A stretch of DNA of 44,861 nucleotides from Candidatus Caribbeanibacter nitroreducens. Its GTDB lineage: Bacteria > Gemmatimonadota > Gemmatimonadetes > Palauibacterales > Palauibacteraceae. Shown one piece after another: positions 24,315 to 32,618 of this stretch. The first letter of the stretch is position 1. Every line of letters begins with the position of its first letter. The translations under genes were made by a program, and so were the position numbers. The notes under the pieces were generated by a model. It was not told the DNA's origin, made no database searches, and saw only the letters and a program-made list of their open reading frames with translations. The DNA is taken from NCBI GenBank assembly GCA_947581645.1, contig CANPVF010000055.1:1-44861 (forward strand). Direction: 5' to 3'.

Positions 24315-25544
24315 CTAGAAGAAGTCCTTGATCCACTCGGCGACGCGGCCCAGGGTCCGCCGGGCCGCTCCGCCGCCGCTCTGTCTCCGTCGCTGCGCTC
24401 CGTACATGGCGAGTCCGACGCCCGTGGCGAACTTCGGCTTCCGGACGGCGTCGGCCACGCCCCCCAGCCCCTGTCCGGGTTCGCCCAGGCGCACGGGCAG
24501 GTTGAACACGCCCTGGGCCAGCTCCACGGCGCCGGGCAGCATCACCCCGCCGCCGGTGAGCACGACGCCGGCGCCCAGGTCGCCCAGCATCCCGGCGTCG
24601 TGCAGCTCGTCGTAGGCCAGGCCCAGCGTCTCGTCGAGGCGCTGCTCGATGATGTGGACGAGCAGCTCTCGGGAGACGGTGCGCGTCGAGCCGGGGGTCG
24701 GCCCCTGCACCTCGATCTTCTGATCCGAGCCCACCAGCTCCGTCCGCGCCGCGCCGTGCTCCTCCTTCAGCGACACCGCCTCGTCCTGGGGCACGCCCAG
24801 CCCCTTCACGATGTCGTTGGTCACCGTCAGGGCTCCCCAGGGGAGCGTGGCCAGCCGGCGGATGCGACCGTCCATGAAGACGGCGAGCTCGGTGCTGGCC
24901 CCGCCGACCTCGACCAGGGCCACGCCGGCCTCCCGCTCCCGCTCCTGCAGCACCGCGATGCTGGACGCCAGCGACTCGAGAACGACCTCCTCGGCGTAGT
25001 AGCCGGCCCGGTCCAGCGCCTTCCGGAGGTTGCGGCACGGCGTGGCGTCGGCGGTGATGATGCACACCTCCGTCTCCAGCCGGGTGCCCGCCATGCCCAC
25101 CGGATCCTGTATTCCGGCGCGGCCGTCCACCGAGTAGTTCTGGGGAATGGCGTGCAGGAGCTCCCGGTCCGGCGCCACCACGACGGCCCGGGCCACCTCG
25201 TGCACGCGGTCCACGTCGGCCCGGCTCACCTCGTCGCTCGAGATCGCCACCACGCCGGAGGAGCTCTCGCTCCTCACGTGCGGGCCGGCCACGCCCACGA
25301 AGGCGGACTCGACCTCCTCGCCGGCCATGAGCTCGGCCTCGCGCAGGGCCTGTCCCACGGATTCGGTCGTGGCCTCGATGTTCGTGACGCCCTCCTTGCG
25401 GACCCCCTCCGACGGGGCCAGGCCGACGCCCAGGACCTGGATCGCCGACGGATGGCCGGCGTCCGGAGCACATTCCGCGATCACCGCGCACGTCTTCGTC
25501 GATCCGACATCCAGGGCCGCCACCAGGCGGTCTCCACCGATCAT
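24315..25544 (-). CDS. ftsA: Cell division protein FtsA
   Basis: FtsA is an actin-like ATPase that tethers FtsZ filaments to the inner membrane and recruits later division proteins. The 409-residue product begins MIGGDRLVAALDVGSTKTCAVIAE, containing phosphate loop 1. The 1C domain characteristic of FtsA follows, with PQNYSVDGRAGIQDPVGM. Phosphate loop 2 is VALVEVGGASTELAVF, and the adenosine motif is GVVLTGGGVMLPG. The C-terminal RRTLGRVAEWIKDFF is an amphipathic helix of the membrane-targeting type. The track ORF extends much further upstream in a frame antisense-like to ftsQ; the true ATG at 25544 shares its A with the ftsQ stop (TGATG). Confidence 0.96.
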   Translation of the reverse strand: MIGGDRLVAALDVGSTKTCAVIAECAPDAGHPSAIQVLGVGLAPSEGVRKEGVTNIEATTESVGQALREAELMAGEEVESAFVGVAGPHVRSESSSGVVAISSDEVSRADVDRVHEVARAVVVAPDRELLHAIPQNYSVDGRAGIQDPVGMAGTRLETEVCIITADATPCRNLRKALDRAGYYAEEVVLESLASSIAVLQEREREAGVALVEVGGASTELAVFMDGRIRRLATLPWGALTVTNDIVKGLGVPQDEAVSLKEEHGAARTELVGSDQKIEVQGPTPGSTRTVSRELLVHIIEQRLDETLGLAYDELHDAGMLGDLGAGVVLTGGGVMLPGAVELAQGVFNLPVRLGEPGQGLGGVADAVRKPKFATGVGLAMYGAQRRRQSGGGAARRTLGRVAEWIKDFF

Positions 25545-26356
25545 CAGTCTCCTCCCGCTCTCTCCAGGACCACCTGGTTCCGGAAGCGGGCGTCGACCCT
25601 CGCCACCGCCCCCTCCTGCTCTCCCAGGGCCAGCTCCACCCGGCGCAGCGCGCGGGCCGGCTCCTCTGGCGGGAGCAGGACGGTCCCGGCATGGGTGGCT
25701 TCCACCATGCTCACCTCGATCCCCCCGTCCTCCAGGACCCGGAGCGACGAGATCTTCGCCACGAAACCGGGCTCCTCGTCCCGCAGGCGGGAGAGCACCC
25801 GGACCAGGATCCGCGCCTCGACCCCCTCCAGGTGCTCCACGTCGATACCGTCGTCGGCGCCTGCGTCCGGCTCGTCCCCGTCGCCGCTCCCGTCGGCCCC
25901 GTCCCCCGTCCCGGACGTGCCGCCGGAGTCGCCCAGCAGCAGGATCGGCAGGTCCAGCCCGTGACGCGCCGGATCCAGGGGCAGGAGGACGCCGTCGGCG
26001 GAGACGGGCCGCAGGGTGCCCGACGCCGCGGCCAGGGCCACCGGCTCCACTTCCTCGACGGAGATCTCCAGGGTGTGAAAGCCCGAGCGCCGCACCCGGG
26101 CCCGCTCCACCAGCGGATGCACCTCCACGCGCTGCCGCCAGCGGTCCGGCTCGTCCCACACCGAGGCGTCGCCGGGCACGTCGGCCCGGGCCGCCACCTC
26201 GTCCGGCGCCAGGAACCGGGTCCCCACGACCTCCACCCGCTCGACCCTGAACGTCGGCAGGGTCTGGAGCAGCGGCGGGGCCCACATCGGCGACCCCGCG
26301 CCGATCAGGGCGGCCAGGACCACCACGTAGACGCGCCTCCGGGTGCGCCGGGTCAC
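25544..26356 (-). CDS. ftsQ: Cell division protein FtsQ
   Basis: FtsQ is the bitopic membrane protein that links early and late division proteins and binds FtsL/FtsB. From the GTG at 26356 it is 270 residues. A basic N-tail (MTRRTRRR) is followed by one membrane helix (VYVVVLAALIGAGSPMWAP). The POTRA domain follows (FRVERVEVVGTRFLAPDEVAARADV, then HPLVERARVRRSGFHTLEISVEE), and then the FtsQ beta domain. The beta domain is interrupted near residues 140-175 by an acidic Gly/Asp-rich insertion (SGGTSGTGDGADGSGDGDEP), not part of the usual fold. The start overlaps the murC stop (GTGA). The ORF track hides this gene inside a 601-residue ORF starting at 27349, which is not real upstream. Confidence 0.9.
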   Translation of the reverse strand: MTRRTRRRVYVVVLAALIGAGSPMWAPPLLQTLPTFRVERVEVVGTRFLAPDEVAARADVPGDASVWDEPDRWRQRVEVHPLVERARVRRSGFHTLEISVEEVEPVALAAASGTLRPVSADGVLLPLDPARHGLDLPILLLGDSGGTSGTGDGADGSGDGDEPDAGADDGIDVEHLEGVEARILVRVLSRLRDEEPGFVAKISSLRVLEDGGIEVSMVEATHAGTVLLPPEEPARALRRVELALGEQEGAVARVDARFRNQVVLERAGGD

Positions 26357-27789
26357 GGGCCGCCCCCCGTCCTGGCCCGGAGGCTCCGGGCGGCGGCGTG
26401 GGCCAGCTCGGTCACGTCGCCGGCCCCCATGTAGACGACGACCGTGGCGGCCCCGGTCAGGTCGTCGATCCACGAGCCGTCGGTGACGTCCTCCGGTTCG
26501 CCGAGCTCGAGCCCGCCGCCGTCCGCGGAGGCCGTGATCAGCCCGGAGTCCACGCCCGGGATCGGGTCCTCCCGTGCGGGATAGACGGGGAGCACGACGG
26601 CCCGGTCCGCCCCGGTCAGGGCGCCGGCGAACTCTCCGGCGAAGTCCCGCGTCCGGGAGAAGAGGTGCGGCTGGAACACGGCCACCAGGCGGCGGTCCGG
26701 ATATCGATCCCGCAGCGACGACAGGGCGGCCCGCACCTCGGTGGGATGGTGGGCGTAGTCGTCCACCACCGCCACGCCGCCCCGGTCCGCCAGGAGCTGG
26801 AGCCGCCGGTCCACGCCCGTGAAGTCCTCCAGCGAGCCGTTCAGGCGCTCCGGCTCCGCCCCCAGCCGGAGCGCCGTCGCCAGGGCCGCCGCCGCGTTGA
26901 GCAGGTTGTGCTCGCCGGGGGCCGGCAGGACCGTCTCCACCCGGCCCTCCGGCGCGAAGAGCGCACACCGGCGGACGCCGCCACGCCTCCGCTCCTCGAC
27001 GTGATAGGACGCCGTGGGATCGGTGCCGTAGGAGACCGCATCCCCGGAGGCACCCGCCACCCGGGCCGCTCCCTCGTCGTCGGCACAGTACAGCACGCCG
27101 TCGCGACCGGAGGCCCGTGCGGCGAACTCGGTGAACGCGTCCTCCAGGTCGGAGACGTCGCCGTAGCTCTCCAGGTGCTCGGGCTCGAGGGAGGTGACCA
27201 CGGCCAGGTCGGGATCGAGCTCCAGGAAGGAGCGATCGTACTCGTCGGCCTCGACCACCGCCGGGTCGCCCCCGGTGCGGGCGTAGGCGTCCCACGCCGG
27301 CACGCGTCCCCCGACCAGCGCGGTCGGGTCCAGGCCCCCTGCCTCGCACGCCAGCGCCGCCATGGCCGTGGTGGTCGTCTTGCCGTGGGTGCCCGTGATC
27401 CCGGCGAGCCGTCGTCCGTTCACGACGGCCCCGGTGGCCCGCGCCCGTCCCATCACCGTCACGCCGGCGTCCCGCGCCGCCCTGAGCTCGGCGTGGTCGT
27501 CGGGCACGGCCGCCGTGTGCACCACCAGGTCGGTGCCCCGGACGTGTGCCGGATCGTGCCCACCCATCAGCTCCACGCCCCGGTCCACCAGCTCCGGGGC
27601 GTCCGGCGGACCGCTCCGGTCACAGCCCGAGACGCGGTAGCCGCCGTCCGCCAGGAGGTGGGCGAGGCCGCGCATGCCCGCCCCGCCGACCCCCATCATG
27701 TGCACCCGTGCCCCCGGGACCGGGAGGTCCTCCGGGCCGGCCAGCCCTCCACCGGGTCGCCCTCGCCCCGCGCGTCCTTCAGGCCTCAC
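26353..27789 (-). CDS. murC: UDP-N-acetylmuramate--L-alanine ligase
   Basis: MurC adds the first amino acid, L-Ala, to UDP-MurNAc in the cytoplasm. The 478-residue protein has the N-terminal Rossmann domain (VHMMGVGGAGMRGLAHLL), the ATP-binding ITGTHGKTTTTAM, and VVEADEYDRSFLEL in the central domain. The late motifs are VVDDYAHHPTEVRAAL and VFQPHLFSRTRDF. All are standard for MurC. The GTG at 27789 starts inside the end of murG (11-base overlap). It is backed by GGGAGG six bases upstream, so it is translationally coupled. In E. coli and many other bacteria ddl and/or murB sit between murC and ftsQ; here murC runs directly into ftsQ. Confidence 0.97.
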   Translation of the reverse strand: MRPEGRAGRGRPGGGLAGPEDLPVPGARVHMMGVGGAGMRGLAHLLADGGYRVSGCDRSGPPDAPELVDRGVELMGGHDPAHVRGTDLVVHTAAVPDDHAELRAARDAGVTVMGRARATGAVVNGRRLAGITGTHGKTTTTAMAALACEAGGLDPTALVGGRVPAWDAYARTGGDPAVVEADEYDRSFLELDPDLAVVTSLEPEHLESYGDVSDLEDAFTEFAARASGRDGVLYCADDEGAARVAGASGDAVSYGTDPTASYHVEERRRGGVRRCALFAPEGRVETVLPAPGEHNLLNAAAALATALRLGAEPERLNGSLEDFTGVDRRLQLLADRGGVAVVDDYAHHPTEVRAALSSLRDRYPDRRLVAVFQPHLFSRTRDFAGEFAGALTGADRAVVLPVYPAREDPIPGVDSGLITASADGGGLELGEPEDVTDGSWIDDLTGAATVVVYMGAGDVTELAHAAARSLRARTGGGP

Positions 27790-28900
27790 GCTCGACCTCC
27801 CGGCGCGCCAGCCGCAGGAGCTCGTCGGCGATCCGATCCGCCGCGTCGGGGGCGCCGCGAGCGCGCGCCGCTTCGGCCATGGACTCGTGCCGCTCCGGAT
27901 CCCCCAGGATCTCCCGGACGAGCCCCCACAGCTCTCCCCGGTCCAGACGTGCCTCCAGCCGCATCTCGGCGGCTCCCGCGTCGGCCAGCCGGCGGGCGTT
28001 CTCCTCCTGGTGTCCGCCCGCCGCCCCGGGAAAGGGGACCAGCACCGAGGGCACCCCGGCCGCCGTGAGCTCGGACACGAACATCGCCCCGGCCCGGCAC
28101 ACGGCGATCTCCACCTGCGGGAGCAGCGCCGCTAGCCCCTCGACGAAGGGGACGACCCGGATCCGATCGGCCCACCGCGTGCCGGCCACACCGTCGCGGA
28201 CCTCGTCCTCGTGGGCCGGCCCGGTGACCCAGACCACGCGAACGTCCTCGCCGGGCCAGGAGTCGGACTCCCGCAGGTCCTCCAGGAGTCCCCGGTTGAG
28301 CCCGCGGGCCCCCTGGCTCCCGCCCACCACGAGGACGACCCGTCCCTCCGGCCACCAGGGCGGAGGCGGGGGCTCCCCCGCCGCCACGTCCACGGGATTG
28401 CCGAAGGAGAAGACCTCCGTGTCGGCCTCCACACGGAGCCTCCCCCGCGCCTCGGGAAAGCCCAGGTGCACCTGGTCCACGCGCCGGGACATCCAGCGGG
28501 TCACCAGGCCCGGCGCCGCGTTCTGTTCCTGCAGGGCCGTGGCGCAGCCGGAGGCCGCCCCGTACAGGAGCGGCGGGCCCGAGGCGTAGCCGCCGGTCCC
28601 CACCACCAGGTGCGGCTCCAGGTCCAGGAAGGCCCGCCGGAGGCCCCACCACACGGCCGGCATCGTGGCCAGCAGCCGCCAGTTCCTCCACGGTCGCGAG
28701 CGGAGGATGGGATGCATCGGGAGCAGACGATGCGGCAGGTCCCGCTCCGGGAGGACGGTGGCCTCCAGGCCCCGCTCGGCCCCCACGTAGAGGAGCCGCG
28801 GCTCCTCCCGGGCCCGGCGCCGGAGCGCCACGGCCAGGTTCAGAGCCGGATAGAGATGTCCCCCCGTCCCGCCGCCGGCCAGCATGATCCGGGTGCGCAT
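27779..28900 (-). CDS. murG: UDP-N-acetylglucosamine--N-acetylmuramyl-(pentapeptide) pyrophosphoryl-undecaprenol GlcNAc transferase
   Basis: MurG transfers GlcNAc to lipid I to make lipid II at the cytoplasmic face of the inner membrane. The 373-residue GT28 enzyme has the G-loop MLAGGGTGGHLYPALNLA, the membrane-association region PWRNWRLLATMPAVWWGLRR, and VVGTGGYASGPPLLYG. It also has ALQEQNAAPGLVTRW (the acceptor-side motif) and the C-domain loops VVGGSQGARGLN and CRAGAMFVSELTAAGVPSVLVPFP with the UDP-binding residues. The ATG at 28900 has GAGGAGG just upstream, nine bases after the ftsW stop. Confidence 0.97.
   Translation of the reverse strand: MRTRIMLAGGGTGGHLYPALNLAVALRRRAREEPRLLYVGAERGLEATVLPERDLPHRLLPMHPILRSRPWRNWRLLATMPAVWWGLRRAFLDLEPHLVVGTGGYASGPPLLYGAASGCATALQEQNAAPGLVTRWMSRRVDQVHLGFPEARGRLRVEADTEVFSFGNPVDVAAGEPPPPPWWPEGRVVLVVGGSQGARGLNRGLLEDLRESDSWPGEDVRVVWVTGPAHEDEVRDGVAGTRWADRIRVVPFVEGLAALLPQVEIAVCRAGAMFVSELTAAGVPSVLVPFPGAAGGHQEENARRLADAGAAEMRLEARLDRGELWGLVREILGDPERHESMAEAARARGAPDAADRIADELLRLARREVEREA
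27796..27801 (-). promoter_or_regulatory. Ribosome-binding site of murC inside murG
   Basis: GGGAGG on the minus strand lies six bases before the murC GTG and within the last codons of murG. It decides the start of murC, for which no ATG exists near the conserved N-terminus. Confidence 0.6.
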
Positions 28901-28909
28901 GGGCCCTCC

Positions 28910-30085
28910 TCATCTCCGCTGCGAGGCGATGTTGAGGAGCACGCCCGTGGATCCCAGTCCCAGGACCAGGTGCGTGCCGCCGGCGCTGATGAAGGGCAGG
29001 TTCATGCCGGTGGTGGGGAGGAGCCCCAGGGTGACTCCGATGTGCCCGAAGGCCGTCACCGCCACCAGCCCCGTGATGCCCACGGCCAGGAGGCGCCCGA
29101 AGAGGTCCGGCGCCGAGCGCCCGATGCGCAGCGCGATGATCGCCCAGGCGAGGAACAGCCCCACCACGAGGACGGAGCCCACCAGCCCCCACTCCTCGGC
29201 GATGATCGAGAAGATGAAGTCGTTCTGCGGCTCCGGGAGGTAGTAGAGCTTCTGGCGGCTCTGCCCGAATCCGACGCCGAAGAGTCCGCCGGAGCCGATG
29301 GCGATGAGCGACTGCTGCAGCTGATATCCGATGTCGGCGGCCCGGGCCGACGGGTTCAGCACCGCCAGGACCCGATTCATCCGGTAGCCGGAGTTCATGA
29401 TCTGGTCCCAGAGCACCGGCAGCGAGAGCAGCCCCAGGAAGACGAAGTGACCGATGCGTCCGCCGGCCACGAAGAGGATCAGGCCGGCCAGGCCCGCGAT
29501 CATCAGGGCCGCCGAGAAGTGCGGCTGCAGGGTGACCAGGACGCAGATCATGCCCACGATGATCAGGAACGGCAGCAGGCCGTACCGCAGGCTGTGCAGA
29601 CGCTCCTGCTTCTTCACCGCCAGCGAGGCCGTCCACACGATCACCGCCAGCTTGGCCAGCTCCGAGGGCTGCACCGTGAGCGGCCCCAGCGTGAGCCAGC
29701 GGCGGGCACCGTTCACGCGCTCCGCGATGTTGTCCGCCGTCCACGGCACGACCAGCAGGACCAGGAGGAAGAGGGTCAGGAACACCGCCGGCCAGGCCAG
29801 CTTCCGGTACCAGCGGTAGTCCACGAAGCGGGCCACGGTGAGGGCCAGGAGCCCGACCCCGGCGTGGGTGGCCTGCTCCACCAGGTAGTAGGTGTCCGGC
29901 AGGCCCTCGGACTGGGCGATGAACGAGCTCGCGCTGTACACCGAGAGCAGGCCGAAGACCACCAGGAGCACCGTCAGGGCCAGCAGAGCCTTCGCCGCTC
30001 CGGGGGCCGAGGCGCCCGTGCCCTGCACCTCCAGTCCCGAGAGCGTACCGGCCCGGGCCGCCCCGACCGTCTTCGAGCCGCTCAC
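28910..30085 (-). CDS. ftsW: Septal peptidoglycan polymerase FtsW (SEDS family)
   Basis: FtsW is the septal glycosyltransferase that polymerises lipid II together with its partner FtsI. The 391-residue protein is largely made of about ten membrane helices after a 30-residue cytoplasmic tail. The SEDS signatures are present: NGARRWLTLGPLTVQPSELAK, GYQLQQSLIAIGSGGLFGVGFG, LPEPQNDFIFSIIAEEWGL and LPFISAGGTHLVLGLGSTGVLLNI. The usual family text at this last site is SYGGSS; here it is SAGGTH, a small variation. The GTG start overlaps the murD stop (GTGA). Location between murD and murG points to FtsW rather than RodA. Confidence 0.95.
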   Translation of the reverse strand: MSGSKTVGAARAGTLSGLEVQGTGASAPGAAKALLALTVLLVVFGLLSVYSASSFIAQSEGLPDTYYLVEQATHAGVGLLALTVARFVDYRWYRKLAWPAVFLTLFLLVLLVVPWTADNIAERVNGARRWLTLGPLTVQPSELAKLAVIVWTASLAVKKQERLHSLRYGLLPFLIIVGMICVLVTLQPHFSAALMIAGLAGLILFVAGGRIGHFVFLGLLSLPVLWDQIMNSGYRMNRVLAVLNPSARAADIGYQLQQSLIAIGSGGLFGVGFGQSRQKLYYLPEPQNDFIFSIIAEEWGLVGSVLVVGLFLAWAIIALRIGRSAPDLFGRLLAVGITGLVAVTAFGHIGVTLGLLPTTGMNLPFISAGGTHLVLGLGSTGVLLNIASQRR

Positions 30086-31515
30086 CGCGCCCCCCCGTCG
30101 CCGTGGGCGGCGATCCGGTCCCGCACCAGCTCCATGAAGCGCTCGCCGCGGACCTCGTAGCTGGGGAACATGTCGTAGCTGGAGCAGGCCGGGGAGAAGA
30201 GCACCACGTCCCCGCTCTCCGCCATCTCGGCGGCCCGGTCCACCACGTTCTCCAGCCCGGACGCGACCCGGACGGGAGCCGGCCCGTCCCGCAGCTCACC
30301 GACGATCTGCGGCGCCGCCTCCCCGAACGCGATCACGCCGCGAACCCCGTCGAAGTCCTGCTCCAGGTCCCCGTAGTCCTGGCCCTTGTGCCGTCCGCCC
30401 AGGAGCAGCACCACCGGCTCGTCGAAGGAACGGAGCGCCACGCGGGTGGCCGAGGCGTTCGTGGCCTTGGAGTCGTTGACCCACCGCACCCCGCCGTACT
30501 CGCCGACCAGCTGCAGGCGATGCGGCAGGGGCTCGAAGCTCTCCAGCCCGCGGACCAGGTCCTCCCTCCCGCATCCCACGAGCGCCGCCGCCAGTCCCGC
30601 CGAGAGGGCGTTCTGCACGTTGTGGAGGCCGATGAGATGCAGCTCGTCCACGTCCGAGACCCAGCGCTCCTCGCGGCCGGGCAGGCGCAGGTGCAGCGCC
30701 CCGTCGTCGCCCAGGTAGGCGCCCTGCTCCACGGGTCCCTCCACCGAGACGTGGTGGACGTCGCCGCGGACGTTTCGGGCCAGATCCAGGACGTCCCGGT
30801 CGTCGGCGTTCAGCACCCACCGGGACTCCTCGGTGGCATTCTCGAAGATGCGCTGCTTGTCCGAGTAGTACTGGTCCACGTCCCGGTACCGGTCCAGGTG
30901 GTCCGGGGCCAGATTCAGGAAGACGCCGACGTCCGTCCGCAGGCTCTCGATGTCCGCCAGCTGGAAGGAGCTCAGCTCCACGACGACCCAATCGGGCTGG
31001 TCGTCCAGCAGGGCGATCTCCGACAGAGGCCGGCCGATGTTTCCGCCGGTCACGGCGTCCACGCCGGCCTCCCGGAGCAGGTGTCCGCACAGGGCCGTGG
31101 TCGTCGTCTTGCCGTTGGTGCCGGTGATCCCCACCAGGCTCGAATCGAGGTACCAGTAGGCCAGCTCCGCCTCCGTGACCGTCCGCAGGTCCGCATCGCG
31201 CATCTCGCGGCGGACCTGTGCCGAGGGTGGCACCCCGGGACTCACCACGGCGAGCTCGCAGGCCAGGATCCGGTCGATGTCGTGCTGGCCCGCCTCGGCG
31301 TCGATGCCCCCGGAACGCAGGCGCTCGGCCGCCTCGCGCTGGGCCTCCCCGGCCGACACGTCGCTGGCGTACACGGCGGCCCCCCGGGCCGCCGCCAGCT
31401 TCGCCGCGGCTTCGCCCGACGCGCCGATCCCGATCACGGCCACGCGGCTTCCCTCCAGCCGCGGCCGCGACCTCGCGTGCTCCTCGCTCGTCGTCCCGTC
31501 GCCGGTGTCGTTCAT
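30082..31515 (-). CDS. murD: UDP-N-acetylmuramoyl-L-alanine--D-glutamate ligase
   Basis: MurD adds D-glutamate to UDP-MurNAc-L-Ala in the cytoplasm. The 477-residue protein has the Rossmann start VAVIGIGASGEAAAKLAA, LAVVSPGVPPSAQ, and the ATP loop VGITGTNGKTTTTALCGHLL. It continues with GGNIGRPL, VVELSSFQLAD and NLAPDHLDRY, then the C-domain motifs VNDSKATNASATRVAL, LLLGGRHKGQDY and FSPACSSYDMF. These are the complete MurD set. The ATG at 31515 overlaps the mraY stop (ATGA). The track ORF extends to 32481, but that upstream part is a shadow of mraY. Confidence 0.97.
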   Translation of the reverse strand: MNDTGDGTTSEEHARSRPRLEGSRVAVIGIGASGEAAAKLAAARGAAVYASDVSAGEAQREAAERLRSGGIDAEAGQHDIDRILACELAVVSPGVPPSAQVRREMRDADLRTVTEAELAYWYLDSSLVGITGTNGKTTTTALCGHLLREAGVDAVTGGNIGRPLSEIALLDDQPDWVVVELSSFQLADIESLRTDVGVFLNLAPDHLDRYRDVDQYYSDKQRIFENATEESRWVLNADDRDVLDLARNVRGDVHHVSVEGPVEQGAYLGDDGALHLRLPGREERWVSDVDELHLIGLHNVQNALSAGLAAALVGCGREDLVRGLESFEPLPHRLQLVGEYGGVRWVNDSKATNASATRVALRSFDEPVVLLLGGRHKGQDYGDLEQDFDGVRGVIAFGEAAPQIVGELRDGPAPVRVASGLENVVDRAAEMAESGDVVLFSPACSSYDMFPSYEVRGERFMELVRDRIAAHGDGGAR

Positions 31516-32618
31516 CGGATCTTCAGGGTCGCCAGTCCCACCAGGGCACAGATGATCGAGAGGATGTAGAACCGGATGACGACCTTCGTCTCCGGCCAGC
31601 CGATCTTCTCGAAGTGGTGGTGCAGCGGGGCCATTCGGAACAGACGCTGGCCGTTGCCGTCGCCCCCCTTCGTGACCTTGTAGTAGCCGGTCTGCAGGAG
31701 CACCGAGACGGCCTCGGCCACGAACACCCCGCCCACGATGAGGAGCAGGAACTCCTCCTTGATCAGCACCGCCACGGCTCCGATGGCGCCGCCCAGGGCC
31801 AGGGAGCCGGTGTCCCCCATGAAGACCTCCGCCGGCGGCGCGTTGAACCACAGGAAGCCGATGGCGGCGCCGGCGAGGGCCGTGCAGAAGACCGTGAGCT
31901 CCCCTGCCCCGGGGAGGTAGAAGATGTTCAGGTAGGCGGACGTGTCGACGCGGCCCGTCACGTAGGCGAAGACCCCGAACGTGAGCACCGCCACGGCGGC
32001 CAGGCCGGCGGCGAGGCCGTCCAGGCCGTCCGTCAGGTTGACGGCGTTCGAGCTCCCCGCCAGCACGAGCCCCACGAAGACCGGGAACAGGGGCGCCCAG
32101 ATCACCACGTGCAGGTTCTTGAAGAACGGGAGCGTGGTGTGGGTGGCCGGATAGCCGGAGAGCGGGAACTGGAGCAGAAACCAGCCCAGGGCCACGCCCA
32201 GGACCATCTGGCCCACCAGCTTCTGGCCCGCGATGAGGCCGCGAGACTTGTGGCGGACGACTTTCAGGTAGTCGTCCACGAAGCCGATCGCACCCATCCA
32301 CGCGGTCACGACCATGGCGATCTGCACGTAGCGGTCGTCCAGGCGGGCCCACAGGAGAGTGGGGATCAGCGTCGCAGCGAGGATGATGATCCCCCCCATG
32401 GTGGGGGTCCCGGCCTTCTCCAGGTGGGACTTCGGCCCCTCCAGGCGGACGACCTGGCCCCACCCGCGGTCCTCCAGCCACCGGATCACCGACGGCCCCA
32501 CCACGAAGGCCACGAGCAGGGCCGTGACCATGGCGCCGGCGGAGCGGAAGGTGATGTACTGGAAGACGTTGAAGATGATGTGCTCGTCGGCCAGCGGGTA
32601 CAGGAAGTGGTAGAGCAT
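31512..32618 (-). CDS. mraY: Phospho-N-acetylmuramoyl-pentapeptide transferase
   Basis: MraY is the inner-membrane enzyme that moves phospho-MurNAc-pentapeptide from UDP to undecaprenyl phosphate, giving lipid I. The 368-residue protein starts MLYHFLYPLADEHIIFNVFQYI and has ten predicted membrane helices. Family motifs include PKSHLEKAGTPTMGGIIIL, GFVDDYLKVVRHKSRGL (the DD pair), NAVNLTDGLDGLAAGLA, FNAPPAEVFMGDTGSLALGG and APLHHHFEKIGW. The ATG at 32618 shares its A with the murF stop (TGATG). The longer track start at 32741 has no support. Confidence 0.97.
   Translation of the reverse strand: MLYHFLYPLADEHIIFNVFQYITFRSAGAMVTALLVAFVVGPSVIRWLEDRGWGQVVRLEGPKSHLEKAGTPTMGGIIILAATLIPTLLWARLDDRYVQIAMVVTAWMGAIGFVDDYLKVVRHKSRGLIAGQKLVGQMVLGVALGWFLLQFPLSGYPATHTTLPFFKNLHVVIWAPLFPVFVGLVLAGSSNAVNLTDGLDGLAAGLAAVAVLTFGVFAYVTGRVDTSAYLNIFYLPGAGELTVFCTALAGAAIGFLWFNAPPAEVFMGDTGSLALGGAIGAVAVLIKEEFLLLIVGGVFVAEAVSVLLQTGYYKVTKGGDGNGQRLFRMAPLHHHFEKIGWPETKVVIRFYILSIICALVGLATLKIR

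Noticed and set aside
20898-25964. 1688-residue plus-strand ORF across ftsY, the M23 gene, ftsZ and ftsA
   Set aside because: It is antisense to several conserved genes with intact motifs; it is open only because stop codons are rare at this GC content.
27786-30299. 837-residue minus-strand ORF covering ftsW and murG
   Set aside because: It is out of frame with both recognised genes and of low-complexity Gly/Arg/Pro/Ala composition.
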